NCBI GenBank assembly: GCA_002722705.1 | Contig: PBMP01000113.1 | Location: 60,028-124,027 of the forward strand | DNA length: 64,000 bases | Direction of reading: 5' to 3' | Source of the DNA: Pseudobdellovibrionaceae bacterium | GTDB taxonomy: Bacteria; Bdellovibrionota; UBA1018; UBA6935 | The notes under the pieces: generated by a model | What the model saw: only the letters and a program-made list of their open reading frames with translations | Told to the model about the DNA's origin: nothing | Database searches by the model: none | Translations under genes and position numbers: made by a program | Shown: positions 16,933 through 25,750 of the stretch, piece by piece | Numbering within the stretch: position 1 is the stretch's first letter | How the letters are laid out: every line of letters starts with the position of its first letter

Positions 16933-17967
16933 TTAAGCAGGTTTCCACTCATAAAGTCTCGATTTAAAATGAGATTCAGTCAACGAATCGAGAACCTGCT
17001 CCACACTCGCCTCGCCCATAATCATCTGATACACACCATGGGTAATTGGCATTAAAATTCCTCTTTCACGAGCATATTCCCAGACATATTTAGTCGTACG
17101 AACTCCTTCTGCTGTACTCTGAATATCTCTGATTATTGAAGTCAGTTTTTCATTTTTCCCAAGACGATAACCCACTCGATAATTACGACTCAAATCACTA
17201 CTACACGTAGCTAACAAATCTCCTACACCAGCAAGTCCTAAAAATGTTTCTCTTTGAGCTCCCATTGCCTCGCCAAATCGAACCATCTCAGCAATACCTC
17301 GAGAGATTAAAAGAGCGCGAACATTTCTTCCCATACCGATTGCATCCAAAGCTCCAGAAGCAATAGCTAAAATATTTTTTAAAGCCCCTGCCCACTCGAC
17401 TCCAATTAAATCTCTTCCACCAAACACACTAAACTTTTCTGAAGATAAAATATGTGTTCCTGCTTCAATCACTTCCTCGTAAGATGAGGCAATAACGGTG
17501 GCAGCCGGTTCCCCATCTGCAATTTCTTTAGCTAAATTTGGACCACTCAGTGCACCCACACGAAGACAAGGAAGTTCCTCCAAAAGAACCGTCGAAACTC
17601 TTTTTAAAGTTCCCTCCTCAACCCCTTTTGTTGCGTGAATAATAAGCTCTTCTCCAGTCATAAAAGAAGCCATTTCCTTTGCACGTCCACGGGTTGCCCT
17701 TGATGGTAGAACCCATAAAATCGCTCTGATTGGAGAATCAAACAACTGACTCATTTCAGAAAATGCTCGTACATTATTACGAAGTTCTAATCCTGGAAGA
17801 TACTTTGAATTTTGGTGAGTCGAATTCATTTCTCGAGCGATGTCTTCACTCCTCACCCAAAGCCTTACTTCTTTTACATGAGCAGAAGCTAAATGGACAA
17901 GAACAGAGCCCCACGCTCCTCCCCCCATTACTGCTATGGTTTCATTACGCCAAAAATCCTTGCTCAT
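16933..17967 (-). CDS. gpsA: Glycerol-3-phosphate dehydrogenase [NAD(P)+]
   Basis: Reduces dihydroxyacetone phosphate to sn-glycerol 3-phosphate for phospholipid synthesis. The NAD-binding motif IAVMGGGAWGSVL is at the N-terminus; later come ATKGVEEG, LSGPNLAKEI, GVEWAGALKNILAIASG (catalytic Lys) and GLAGVGDLLATC. I start at the ATG at 17967 (344 residues), which has GGGAGAAAAGG upstream; the frame also extends to a GTG at 18015 with no clear ribosome site. It overlaps the acyltransferase gene by 23 bases, matching a shared role in making and acylating glycerol 3-phosphate. Confidence 0.94.
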   Translation of the reverse strand: MSKDFWRNETIAVMGGGAWGSVLVHLASAHVKEVRLWVRSEDIAREMNSTHQNSKYLPGLELRNNVRAFSEMSQLFDSPIRAILWVLPSRATRGRAKEMASFMTGEELIIHATKGVEEGTLKRVSTVLLEELPCLRVGALSGPNLAKEIADGEPAATVIASSYEEVIEAGTHILSSEKFSVFGGRDLIGVEWAGALKNILAIASGALDAIGMGRNVRALLISRGIAEMVRFGEAMGAQRETFLGLAGVGDLLATCSSDLSRNYRVGYRLGKNEKLTSIIRDIQSTAEGVRTTKYVWEYARERGILMPITHGVYQMIMGEASVEQVLDSLTESHFKSRLYEWKPA

Positions 17968-19654
17968 CCTTTTCTCCCGGTCGAAGAAAACGGTGTCCTT
18001 GATCTGCCTTAACACTTAAACCGTATCCACTTAAACGATTACGGTAATAGTAAAGTAGATTCATTTGACCGCTCCAAATTAATTCACCTTGTTTTTCAAC
18101 AACAGAAACCCCATGAAAATTTCCTAGTCTTTTTAAACCTGTTTGCACTAAAGACTCAAAAGACTGAGTTCTCATTGCTTCACTCAGATGAAGTTTTCCC
18201 TCTCCTTCTTTTCTTTTCAGCAATAACAGTACTGCTCTTGCTTGTTCCGAAAATCGTTCAAATGGTATTGTCGTTTGATTTTTTGATAACCGAAGAAATC
18301 GATATAAATCAAGATCAGGATACTTTTTTCTCAATGCTCGTAAATAAGAAAACGCAACCCAGTGAGAACTTAAAACTACATTTTCTTCATAGAAACGATC
18401 GACTAAAACCTCTCCTAAACGTTTCGTGTACTCTTCATCTCGTTGAAGATTATGATCAAGCTTACCCAAAGTTGTTAGCCATTTTTTTGGATCAATAGGT
18501 CTTCCCTGTAAATCTAAAGACCGTCCTTCTTCATCTACAGAGTTTCCAAAAACATCCAGAGGTCTACCTATTCGAACTGTAAAATTACTTTGAGAGGAAA
18601 AGAATTTCCAAAAGAACCGAAAAACCTGAATCATAGCAGGACCAGAATCATCTGAGACTCGAACAAACCGATGCTTTCCTTCCTGAATCAAATAATTTTC
18701 AATCAGTGAACGCGCCTCTAAAACAAAATGATAACTCGTCACCATAGGCACAATATAGATATTTGGGTTTTGAGCTTCTCTTTTATAATTTTCTATTTGA
18801 GCTTTTAATCCTGTTCCTAATAAACCTAACTTTAATTGACTTTCAATCGCTCCACTTCTAGAACGACCTCCACCAGGAAAAAAAATCGAATGAGTTCCTC
18901 TTTTCAAAATCTCCATACTATAGTTTTTAAGAGTTGTTTTATAAATGAGATTAGATTTTAAACGATCGACCGTATAAGCTCCTAAATTTCCCATAAAAAA
19001 ACTAAGAATCGGATTTGAAAAAAGATTTAAACCTGCACCGTAAGCAAAAGGGGGAAGTCCCATTAAATAAATAAGGTAACCAATGAGAATACTATCAATA
19101 TTACTTTGATGAGTGGGTACTAATAAAACCGTCCCTTTCTTTTCTAATTTTCTGAGTGTTTCTACTTCTCCTTCAATAAATAAACTCGATTCTAAATTTT
19201 TAGTAAGCTTCCATGGTAAAAAACGCTTTACACTTGCAGCGTTTAACAGCCAATTAAAACCATAAGGCACAGCACTTGTCGCAAAATCATAAACTCGAGG
19301 ACTAAATCTTCCTGCTATTTCATCTCCATAATATTTGATCACTCTTTCTAAAAGATCAGTCCGATCCACTTCTCCTGATGATTTTAGTAGTCCCGAATGG
19401 ATGGATCCCCACATTTTTTGATCTCTCCATCTTCTAGGAAGAGTTGAAATCTGTGTAAACTTGAATTTTTGATTTCTTAGTCTAGATCGTTCCGTATAAA
19501 GAGCTTCTGCTAAGATCATTTCTTTTTCATAAGAATCTAAAGATTTTGTCGTTGCTCGGGTTAACGATTGAATGACCTGCGGTCGATCTTTTGTCAGCCT
19601 TAATAATGCACAAGAATCAATCGTCTTTTTTTGTGATTCCGTATGCCCCATCAC
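17945..19654 (-). CDS. PlsB-like glycerol-3-phosphate acyltransferase
   Basis: A 569-residue acyltransferase. The LPLAT catalytic motif is HQSNID (HxxxxD) in the middle of the protein, followed by GAYTVDR and the substrate-binding FFPGGGRSRSG; PlsB enzymes carry the equivalent EGGRSRTG. It should put the first acyl chain on glycerol 3-phosphate at the inner membrane. It is shorter than the about 800-residue E. coli PlsB, lacking much of its C-terminus. The gene sits between valS and gpsA on one strand, 12 bases after valS. A related DHAP or wax acyltransferase is possible but the gpsA linkage favours PlsB. Confidence 0.82.
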   Translation of the reverse strand: MMGHTESQKKTIDSCALLRLTKDRPQVIQSLTRATTKSLDSYEKEMILAEALYTERSRLRNQKFKFTQISTLPRRWRDQKMWGSIHSGLLKSSGEVDRTDLLERVIKYYGDEIAGRFSPRVYDFATSAVPYGFNWLLNAASVKRFLPWKLTKNLESSLFIEGEVETLRKLEKKGTVLLVPTHQSNIDSILIGYLIYLMGLPPFAYGAGLNLFSNPILSFFMGNLGAYTVDRLKSNLIYKTTLKNYSMEILKRGTHSIFFPGGGRSRSGAIESQLKLGLLGTGLKAQIENYKREAQNPNIYIVPMVTSYHFVLEARSLIENYLIQEGKHRFVRVSDDSGPAMIQVFRFFWKFFSSQSNFTVRIGRPLDVFGNSVDEEGRSLDLQGRPIDPKKWLTTLGKLDHNLQRDEEYTKRLGEVLVDRFYEENVVLSSHWVAFSYLRALRKKYPDLDLYRFLRLSKNQTTIPFERFSEQARAVLLLLKRKEGEGKLHLSEAMRTQSFESLVQTGLKRLGNFHGVSVVEKQGELIWSGQMNLLYYYRNRLSGYGLSVKADQGHRFLRPGEKDEQGFLA

Positions 19655-19666
19655 CCCTCCAAAACT

Positions 19667-22444
19667 TTATTGACTTAATCTTCCCAAAGCTCCTTCAAGC
19701 TCTTTGAGTTGGCTCATAAATGCCTTTTCTTTTTCTTTTTCACGTGCAACCAACTCTGCTGGAGCTTTTGCGATAAAAGACTCTTTAGATAGTTTCTTTT
19801 GAACGTGCTTTAAGTCTCCAGTTACTTTTTCGATCTCTTTTTTCAATCGTTTAGATTCTTCATCCAAATCCACCAATCCTTTTAACGGGATTCGGAACTC
19901 AATTGCAGGTTGAGAAAGGGGAATAACTGCTTCTTCTGAAGTTGCTTCAACGCCTTCTTCAAGCTGATTCAATGATGAAACTCTACATAAAGTTAAAATA
20001 TCTTTTTCATAAAGTTTAATAAAATCCTGAGTCGCACTATTTGAAGGAATAAAGTTCACCTGAAATTCTTTTTTTGGAGAAATTCTGTTTTCTCCTCTAA
20101 AGGCTCGAATGGCCTCAACTGCAGATTTTAAAGAACTCATGGTTTTCTCTGCTTCTGCATCCTTCCAAGTTCCTTGATGCTCTGGAAACTGCTGAAGCAT
20201 CAAAGTCATCACTTCTTGTCCTTTTGTATTTTCAGCACATTTAATCCAAGGCAAGGATTGCCAAAGTTCTTCAGTCACATGTGGAACAATAGGGTGAAGC
20301 AAAATCAAAACTTGTTCTAATACATACCTGAGAACCCAAAGAGTTTCCTTCGCTTCCTGCTCTTCTTTTTGGAACGAAATTTTTGAAAACTCTAAATACC
20401 AGTCACAAAACTCTCCCCAGACAAAATCATATAAAGACTGAGAAGATAAATTCAACTCAAAATCAGACAGACCTCTATTTACCTTTTCGATAGTGTCTTG
20501 AAGTCGTGAAAGAATCCAACGATTCGTTACAGAAAAATTCGTCCGATTGGAGTGGACCCAAGAATCAAGTCCTCCTTTAGGTTCCTGATCAAAACCTAAT
20601 TCTTTCCATTTCAAATGAAAATACTTAGTCGCATTCCATACCTTATTACAAAATGCCCGATATCCTGCAACTCGGTCTAGAGAAAGTTTTACGTCCCGTC
20701 CTTGCCCAGCCATGATTGCAAGCGTGAATCGAAGTGCATCTGCACCGTATTCACTCACAACAGTCAATGGGTCAATCACGTTTCCTTTTGATTTTGACAT
20801 TTTTTTCCCATGCTCATCACGAACCATCGCATGAAGATAAACTTTCTTAAATGGAACCTCTCCAGTAAAGTGAAGGCCCATCATAATCATTCGAGCAACC
20901 CAAAAGAAAATAATATCAAATCCCGTTTCAAGAATCGCTGTTGGGTAAAAGGTTTTTAATGCCTGTGTTTTTTCAGGCCAACCCAACGTTCCCATAGGCC
21001 ATAGCCCCGAACTAAACCACGTATCTAAAACATCTTCATCCTGCTTCATTTCGGAAGTAGGAGCCTTACATACAGGGCACTCCTCAGGATCCTTACGAGC
21101 CACCGTCATTTCCTGACATCTTCCGCAATACCACGCAGGAATCTGATGTCCCCACCAAAGCTGTCGAGAAATACACCAGTCTCTGATGTTATACATCCAC
21201 TCAAAATACGTTTTTTCCCAAGTTTTAGGACGAAATTCGATTTTTCCAGTTTCAACTGCTTCAATCGCAGGCTTTGCTAATGAGTCGATTTTAACAAACC
21301 ACTGTTTAGAAATCATAGGTTCAACAACGGTGTCACTTCTTTGAGAAATACCAACCATATTTTTATGTTCTTTAGATCGTAAAAGCGCACCCGACTCTTT
21401 TAAGTCCTGAAGAATTCTTTCTCGAGCAACTTTGAAATCGAGTCCAACATAGGGACCACCTGCAGCTGTAATTTTTCCATCCTTACCCATGACAGAAACG
21501 ATGGGGAGTTGATGTCTTAGCCCTACTTCAAAATCATTAAAATCATGAGCCGGTGTGATTTTCACCACTCCGGTACCAAAATCTCTTTCTACATAATCAT
21601 CAGCGACCACAGGAATAAGCTTCCCTAAAAGTGGAAGCTTCACTTTCTTTCCTATAAAAGCTTGATAACGTTCATCTTCGGGATCAACCGCTACTGCCGT
21701 ATCCCCTAATAAGGTTTCAGGTCGAGTCGTTGCAACCGTCAGAAAATCTACTTCGTTCCCCTCGTCATCTACAACGGCATATTGAATATCCCAAATCGTA
21801 CTTTTGCGTTCAGTAGGAACAACCTCGAGATCTGAAAGTGCTGTTTGAGCCTTTACATCCCAATTAATAATTTTTTCACCACGATAAATAAGTCCTTCTT
21901 CATAAAGACGAACAAACGCTTCACGAACGGCCTGAGTAAAACCTTCATCCATCGTAAATCGCTCTCGACTCCAATCAAAAGAAGAGCCCATTTTCTTTAA
22001 CTGATGTGTAATTTTATTTCCGTGATCCCTCTTCCATTCCCAAACTTTTTCTAAAAAAGCTTTTCTTCCCAAGTCATAACGAGTAATGGGCTGTCCCTTT
22101 TCTTCAACGCCTTTTTTGGCAAGCTCTCGCTCAACAACCATTTGGGTGGCAATCCCTGCGTGATCGGTTCCTGGCATCCAAAGAGCATTGTCGCCTTTCA
22201 TTCGTCTCCATCGAATCAGAATATCTTGAATCGTATTGGTCAGAGCATGCCCCATATGTAACGCTCCTGTTACATTGGGAGGAGGAATCATAATACAAAA
22301 ACTTTGCTGCCCTTTTTTATTCGTATCTGAGGCCTCAAAACACCCTGAACTCTCCCAGAATTGATAAACTTCATTCTCAAAAAGGGATGGATCGTAAGAC
22401 TTACCAAGCTCTCGTTTTTTTGGAGCAATTACTTTTTTTGCCAT
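19667..22444 (-). CDS. valS: Valyl-tRNA synthetase
   Basis: A 925-residue class I aminoacyl-tRNA synthetase that charges tRNA-Val. HMGH (63-66, within PPPNVTGALHMGH) and KMSKS (547-551) are the ATP-binding signatures. The editing domain includes TTRPETLLGD (238-247). A zinc-type pair CGRC and CPVC lies at 439-458. The C-terminal coiled coil ends near EKAFMSQLKELEGALGRL, as expected for ValRS rather than IleRS. It heads the operon with the acyltransferase and gpsA; no T-box leader is visible in the 60 bases upstream. Confidence 0.96.
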   Translation of the reverse strand: MAKKVIAPKKRELGKSYDPSLFENEVYQFWESSGCFEASDTNKKGQQSFCIMIPPPNVTGALHMGHALTNTIQDILIRWRRMKGDNALWMPGTDHAGIATQMVVERELAKKGVEEKGQPITRYDLGRKAFLEKVWEWKRDHGNKITHQLKKMGSSFDWSRERFTMDEGFTQAVREAFVRLYEEGLIYRGEKIINWDVKAQTALSDLEVVPTERKSTIWDIQYAVVDDEGNEVDFLTVATTRPETLLGDTAVAVDPEDERYQAFIGKKVKLPLLGKLIPVVADDYVERDFGTGVVKITPAHDFNDFEVGLRHQLPIVSVMGKDGKITAAGGPYVGLDFKVARERILQDLKESGALLRSKEHKNMVGISQRSDTVVEPMISKQWFVKIDSLAKPAIEAVETGKIEFRPKTWEKTYFEWMYNIRDWCISRQLWWGHQIPAWYCGRCQEMTVARKDPEECPVCKAPTSEMKQDEDVLDTWFSSGLWPMGTLGWPEKTQALKTFYPTAILETGFDIIFFWVARMIMMGLHFTGEVPFKKVYLHAMVRDEHGKKMSKSKGNVIDPLTVVSEYGADALRFTLAIMAGQGRDVKLSLDRVAGYRAFCNKVWNATKYFHLKWKELGFDQEPKGGLDSWVHSNRTNFSVTNRWILSRLQDTIEKVNRGLSDFELNLSSQSLYDFVWGEFCDWYLEFSKISFQKEEQEAKETLWVLRYVLEQVLILLHPIVPHVTEELWQSLPWIKCAENTKGQEVMTLMLQQFPEHQGTWKDAEAEKTMSSLKSAVEAIRAFRGENRISPKKEFQVNFIPSNSATQDFIKLYEKDILTLCRVSSLNQLEEGVEATSEEAVIPLSQPAIEFRIPLKGLVDLDEESKRLKKEIEKVTGDLKHVQKKLSKESFIAKAPAELVAREKEKEKAFMSQLKELEGALGRLSQ

Positions 22445-22507
22445 AACTCAGTCTTACTTCAATCCAACGCATGATTCCAGAGAGATTCGCCCTCTGCGTT
22501 TTCTATT

Positions 22508-23833
22508 TTATTCAGAGGAGTCTCTTCGAGTCACCATCAGTCCCAAATGAGACAGACGATTGCGAACCAACTTATAAAACTCACGCATTTCAGGTTCATC
22601 AACGCCTTGTTTTGCCTGCATTTGTGGACCAAAAAGATCATCTAATTGAGGGTAATCAATCTCAAACTGCTTGGAATAAAATCGATGTGCCATCGCGAAA
22701 AACAAAGTCCACATTCGAAGAGGTTTTGTTTTCACACTTCCAAATCCAGCAGGAGCTTTTACAAGGATGGTCCAAAGGTAGTCATCCGCATAATCTGTCT
22801 TCCAATCGGAGGGAAAAGGTAAAAATGTGATGTATTTCATGTCATCCAACGTGACAACCTTTGTTCGACTGAGCCACAAAAGAAAATGCTCAACAAACGA
22901 CTGAGTATCATTGCTTCCTTTTTCTTTAGAAAGAAAATTCACCCAGTACTCTCCACGTGCGATTAAATCTCGATTCACACGAAGCAACTGCCGAGACACA
23001 TGAGTTCCGCCTCCATGGGGGACCACTTCAATTGTGTCATAATGGTTTTGTCGATAAGCCTCGTCCATTTTTCCTAGATTTGAAAACTTCCTTGCTAACT
23101 GCTCAGAGTCTAAAAGAATAGGCATAAGCGGGCGAATATAATTAAAAACCAAAAGCATCTGATAAGTCTTCAAAGTATCAGGTTTTCCTTTAAACTCTTC
23201 AGGCCTCCAAAACTCTTCAAAGCGAGGATGAGAACTCAGACTCAATCCTTTTTCCCTAGAAACGCGAACGAGTTCATCTGCGTATGTGGTCCGACCTTTT
23301 CGGATCGCTTCATGATCAATTTGAATCGCCTTTCTTACAGAATCTCCTTCAATAATTTCTGAAAGCTGTAAATAAATAGGGAGCAAATGATTCGAATCCA
23401 TACCTGTAGAATCAACAAACCCTAATGCCTGTTCATAAGTAGAATATCCCACGACTTCATTTAGCCACTTGTAGAGAAACTGTACAAAAGCAGGGTGAAG
23501 ATCTACGAAAAGTGAATTTTCTTTTGAGGAAATACGAATACCAAGGGCTTGAAACAAATCTTCTTTTTGATCATCGAGAGATTCAACTGCTTCTTGAGGA
23601 GTTCGAGACCTTCCCAGATCTCTTTCTAAAATTCGTTTTTCAAATTCTTGAACTCTTCTTTCATCTCGAATTTTTTTCCCAACGACTGCGACAGCTGTAG
23701 GCAAATCAACGTCTTCAGGGTGAAGATCAGGCTTTAAAGAAAAAAGCTCATCACAATCTGCACCAAAAGAAGATGAACTCAAAATAAGAAAACTTCCTAA
23801 AAATATAAACGTAACCTTGCCCCATCGATTCAT
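22508..23833 (-). CDS. Secreted protein of unknown function, 441 residues
   Basis: Has a signal peptide (about residues 1-24, with FLGSFLILSSSSFGA) and a mature region of about 415 residues that appears mostly helical, with no recognised domain. It contains HGGGTH near residue 275 and several aromatic-rich segments, but no canonical catalytic motif. The ATG has AGGAGAG upstream. It lies 63 bases upstream of valS on the same strand and diverges from the Ste24-type protease gene. The function cannot be stated from sequence. Confidence 0.65.
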   Translation of the reverse strand: MNRWGKVTFIFLGSFLILSSSSFGADCDELFSLKPDLHPEDVDLPTAVAVVGKKIRDERRVQEFEKRILERDLGRSRTPQEAVESLDDQKEDLFQALGIRISSKENSLFVDLHPAFVQFLYKWLNEVVGYSTYEQALGFVDSTGMDSNHLLPIYLQLSEIIEGDSVRKAIQIDHEAIRKGRTTYADELVRVSREKGLSLSSHPRFEEFWRPEEFKGKPDTLKTYQMLLVFNYIRPLMPILLDSEQLARKFSNLGKMDEAYRQNHYDTIEVVPHGGGTHVSRQLLRVNRDLIARGEYWVNFLSKEKGSNDTQSFVEHFLLWLSRTKVVTLDDMKYITFLPFPSDWKTDYADDYLWTILVKAPAGFGSVKTKPLRMWTLFFAMAHRFYSKQFEIDYPQLDDLFGPQMQAKQGVDEPEMREFYKLVRNRLSHLGLMVTRRDSSE

Positions 23834-23851
23834 AACTCTCTCCTAAAGTCT

Positions 23852-23866
23852 TAGATCAAAGATCTA
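23852..23866. repeat. Short perfect inverted repeat in divergent intergenic region
   Basis: TAGATC and GATCTA are separated by AAA. The repeat lies 19 bases upstream of the secreted-protein ATG (23833) and downstream of its predicted promoter, so it would fall in the 5' untranslated leader or act as an operator-like site. It could equally be chance. Confidence 0.3.
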
Positions 23867-23875
23867 CTCAAGGGG

Positions 23876-23904
23876 CAGGTATCGAAAGGGATGCAGTCTG
23901 TCAA
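23876..23904 (-). promoter_or_regulatory. Possible sigma-70-type promoter for the 441-residue secreted-protein gene
   Basis: Reading the minus strand, a consensus TTGACA (23899-23904) is followed after 17 bases by TACCTG (23876-23881), a weak -10. The ATG is about 43 bases further on. The -35 match is exact but the -10 has only about three matches, so this is tentative. Confidence 0.3.
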
Positions 23905-23951
23905 ACCATTATCAAATTTATTTTTCTTGCATAAAGACAACCCGTTAAGAC

Positions 23952-25196
23952 ATGGTGCTACAGATGACGCTAAACTTAAATACGGTAATAGGACTCTTCA
24001 TTGGATGGCATTTATTTGAAATGGGAATATCGATACTCAGTTATCTCAATGAAAAAAAACCGCTTCCTAAAACCCTTAATCACCTTTTGAATCAAACAGA
24101 AAGGCAAAAAAGCTTAAACTATCAAAAGGACCGATTGATTTTTGGATTATTCTCTCAAGCATTTACACTTACTTTACTCGTAGTTTGTTTAAAGTTATTT
24201 TTCTTTGTTTTCCTTTGGGAAAAAATTTCATTTATCAATCAAGTCACTTTTCGTTCTACCATTTACGTCCTTATTCTTCTTTTCTTGAGTGACCTCATCA
24301 TGATTCCTTTTTCGTACGTATCTCAATTTAAGATTGAAAAAAAATACGATTTTAACCGAATGACTCATCGAACTTTTATTTTAGATTTTTTAAAAGGAAA
24401 TTTACTGAAAATAGTCATTGGAACCCCCATTCTTTATGGACTCTTTTCATTTTACGAGAACTTCTCATCTCAAGCATGGTGGTACGCTTGGCTTTTTATT
24501 ACTGTTGTTCAAATTTTACTGATATACCTTGTACCGACATGGATCATGCCTCTCTTTAATAAGTATGAATCCGTGAAAGATGAAAAACTAAAAGAAGAAA
24601 TAGAAGCATTTGCAGAAAAAGAAAACTTTACTCTTTCTGGTCTTTTTCAAATGGACGGATCCAAAAGATCCAGTAAAGCAAATGCTTTTCTTACCGGATT
24701 TGGTAAAAATAAGAGAATCGTCCTTTTTGATACCTTAATCGACTCTCTTAACCATGAACAAATTCTAGCAGTCCTTGCTCACGAAATGGGGCATTTCAAA
24801 AGAAAACACATTTTTAAAGGACTGATCTTATCCACCGCAACTTTAGGAATTACTCTCTTTGTCTTCTCAAAAATTGCGCAATCTCCATGGATTTTTAAAA
24901 TAACAGGTTTCACAGAAACCCCACCTTCCCTTGGACTCATTCTCACACTCTTGCTCTTTAGTCCCCTAAGTGTACCTCTGAGCATAGTTTCAAATCTTTT
25001 TTCTCGAAAATTTGAATTTGAAGCAGATGAATATTCTTTTAAATCTTTTCCAAAACCCAATGCATTAATTGAAGGACTACAGTCTCTTTCTAAAAACCAT
25101 TTATCAGCTCTTCAACCTCATCCACTTAAGGTGTTTTTAGAATATTCACATCCTCCTCTGAGTGAAAGAATTCGAGCCATTCAAGATTTAAAGTAA
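23952..25196 (+). CDS. Ste24/CAAX prenyl protease 1-like M48 metalloprotease
   Basis: A 414-residue inner-membrane zinc protease. There are several membrane helices in the N-terminal half (for example around 66-90, 102-123 and 152-200). The zinc motif HEMGH is at 277-281, and FEFEADEYS near residue 355 supplies the third ligand. The segment before it, SSKANAFLTGF with IVLFDTLI, is typical of Ste24-type M48 enzymes. Bacterial members have quality-control roles in the envelope. The ATG at 23952 lacks a strong Shine-Dalgarno; the next in-frame Met is codon 5. It overlaps the dipeptidase gene tail-to-tail by 16 bases. Confidence 0.9.
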   Translation: MVLQMTLNLNTVIGLFIGWHLFEMGISILSYLNEKKPLPKTLNHLLNQTERQKSLNYQKDRLIFGLFSQAFTLTLLVVCLKLFFFVFLWEKISFINQVTFRSTIYVLILLFLSDLIMIPFSYVSQFKIEKKYDFNRMTHRTFILDFLKGNLLKIVIGTPILYGLFSFYENFSSQAWWYAWLFITVVQILLIYLVPTWIMPLFNKYESVKDEKLKEEIEAFAEKENFTLSGLFQMDGSKRSSKANAFLTGFGKNKRIVLFDTLIDSLNHEQILAVLAHEMGHFKRKHIFKGLILSTATLGITLFVFSKIAQSPWIFKITGFTETPPSLGLILTLLLFSPLSVPLSIVSNLFSRKFEFEADEYSFKSFPKPNALIEGLQSLSKNHLSALQPHPLKVFLEYSHPPLSERIRAIQDLK

Positions 25197-25750
25197 GAAA
25201 GTGGAAAATCTAAAAATTCATAAGATTTCCATGAATGATGATCAAAATGCCACCATTCCTTTAAATTAGGAATAAAGCCGAAAGTCTTCATGGATTGAAC
25301 TAAAAAATCTCTATTTTGAAGCGCAAGAGGATTTCCTTGCTTATAGTCTAAATGTGCTCGTTCAGTAAATTCATCAAATCCAGAAGGCATCAAAAGCTCT
25401 TTTCCATCTTGATCTACCAAAGTAACATCAACTGCTGCGCCACGGCTGTGCTTTGATCCTTTTAACATTTTTCCATGGGTATCTCTGACAGGTTTTGCAA
25501 GATAAATTTCATTCGGACAAAGCTTCCAAAACTTCTCTTGCACAGAAAAAGGTCGATATGCATCCAATACTTTTAAAGAAAAATTTTTTGATTTCAAAAA
25601 ACTTTGAACTCTCTCTAAATCCTGTAGCACTTCTTTCCTGAGAAGTGCAATTTCAATGTCATAGACCCTTTGATTCACAAAATTATTCTCTGAAGCGTAT
25701 GGAAGTTGGATATTCCAAATCAAAGGATTAAGAGGCACTAACTGAGTCAT
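25181..25750 (-). CDS. ddpX: D-alanyl-D-alanine dipeptidase (VanX/DdpX type, M15D)
   Basis: A 189-residue zinc dipeptidase. SKHSRGAAVDVTL carries the SxHxxGxAxD zinc-binding motif and EWWHFDH near residue 172 supplies the catalytic Glu and third zinc His. VanX/DdpX enzymes hydrolyse D-Ala-D-Ala. There is no obvious signal peptide, so it is likely cytoplasmic. It overlaps the upstream Wzy-like gene by 23 bases at the end of the polysaccharide operon, and no vanR/S/H/A genes are present, so a glycopeptide-resistance role is not supported; D-Ala-D-Ala recycling is more likely. Confidence 0.88.
   Translation of the reverse strand: MTQLVPLNPLIWNIQLPYASENNFVNQRVYDIEIALLRKEVLQDLERVQSFLKSKNFSLKVLDAYRPFSVQEKFWKLCPNEIYLAKPVRDTHGKMLKGSKHSRGAAVDVTLVDQDGKELLMPSGFDEFTERAHLDYKQGNPLALQNRDFLVQSMKTFGFIPNLKEWWHFDHHSWKSYEFLDFPLSYFKS

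Noticed and set aside
25181..25750. Vancomycin-resistance island
   Set aside because: Only the VanX-like dipeptidase is present; no vanH, vanA/B, vanR or vanS.
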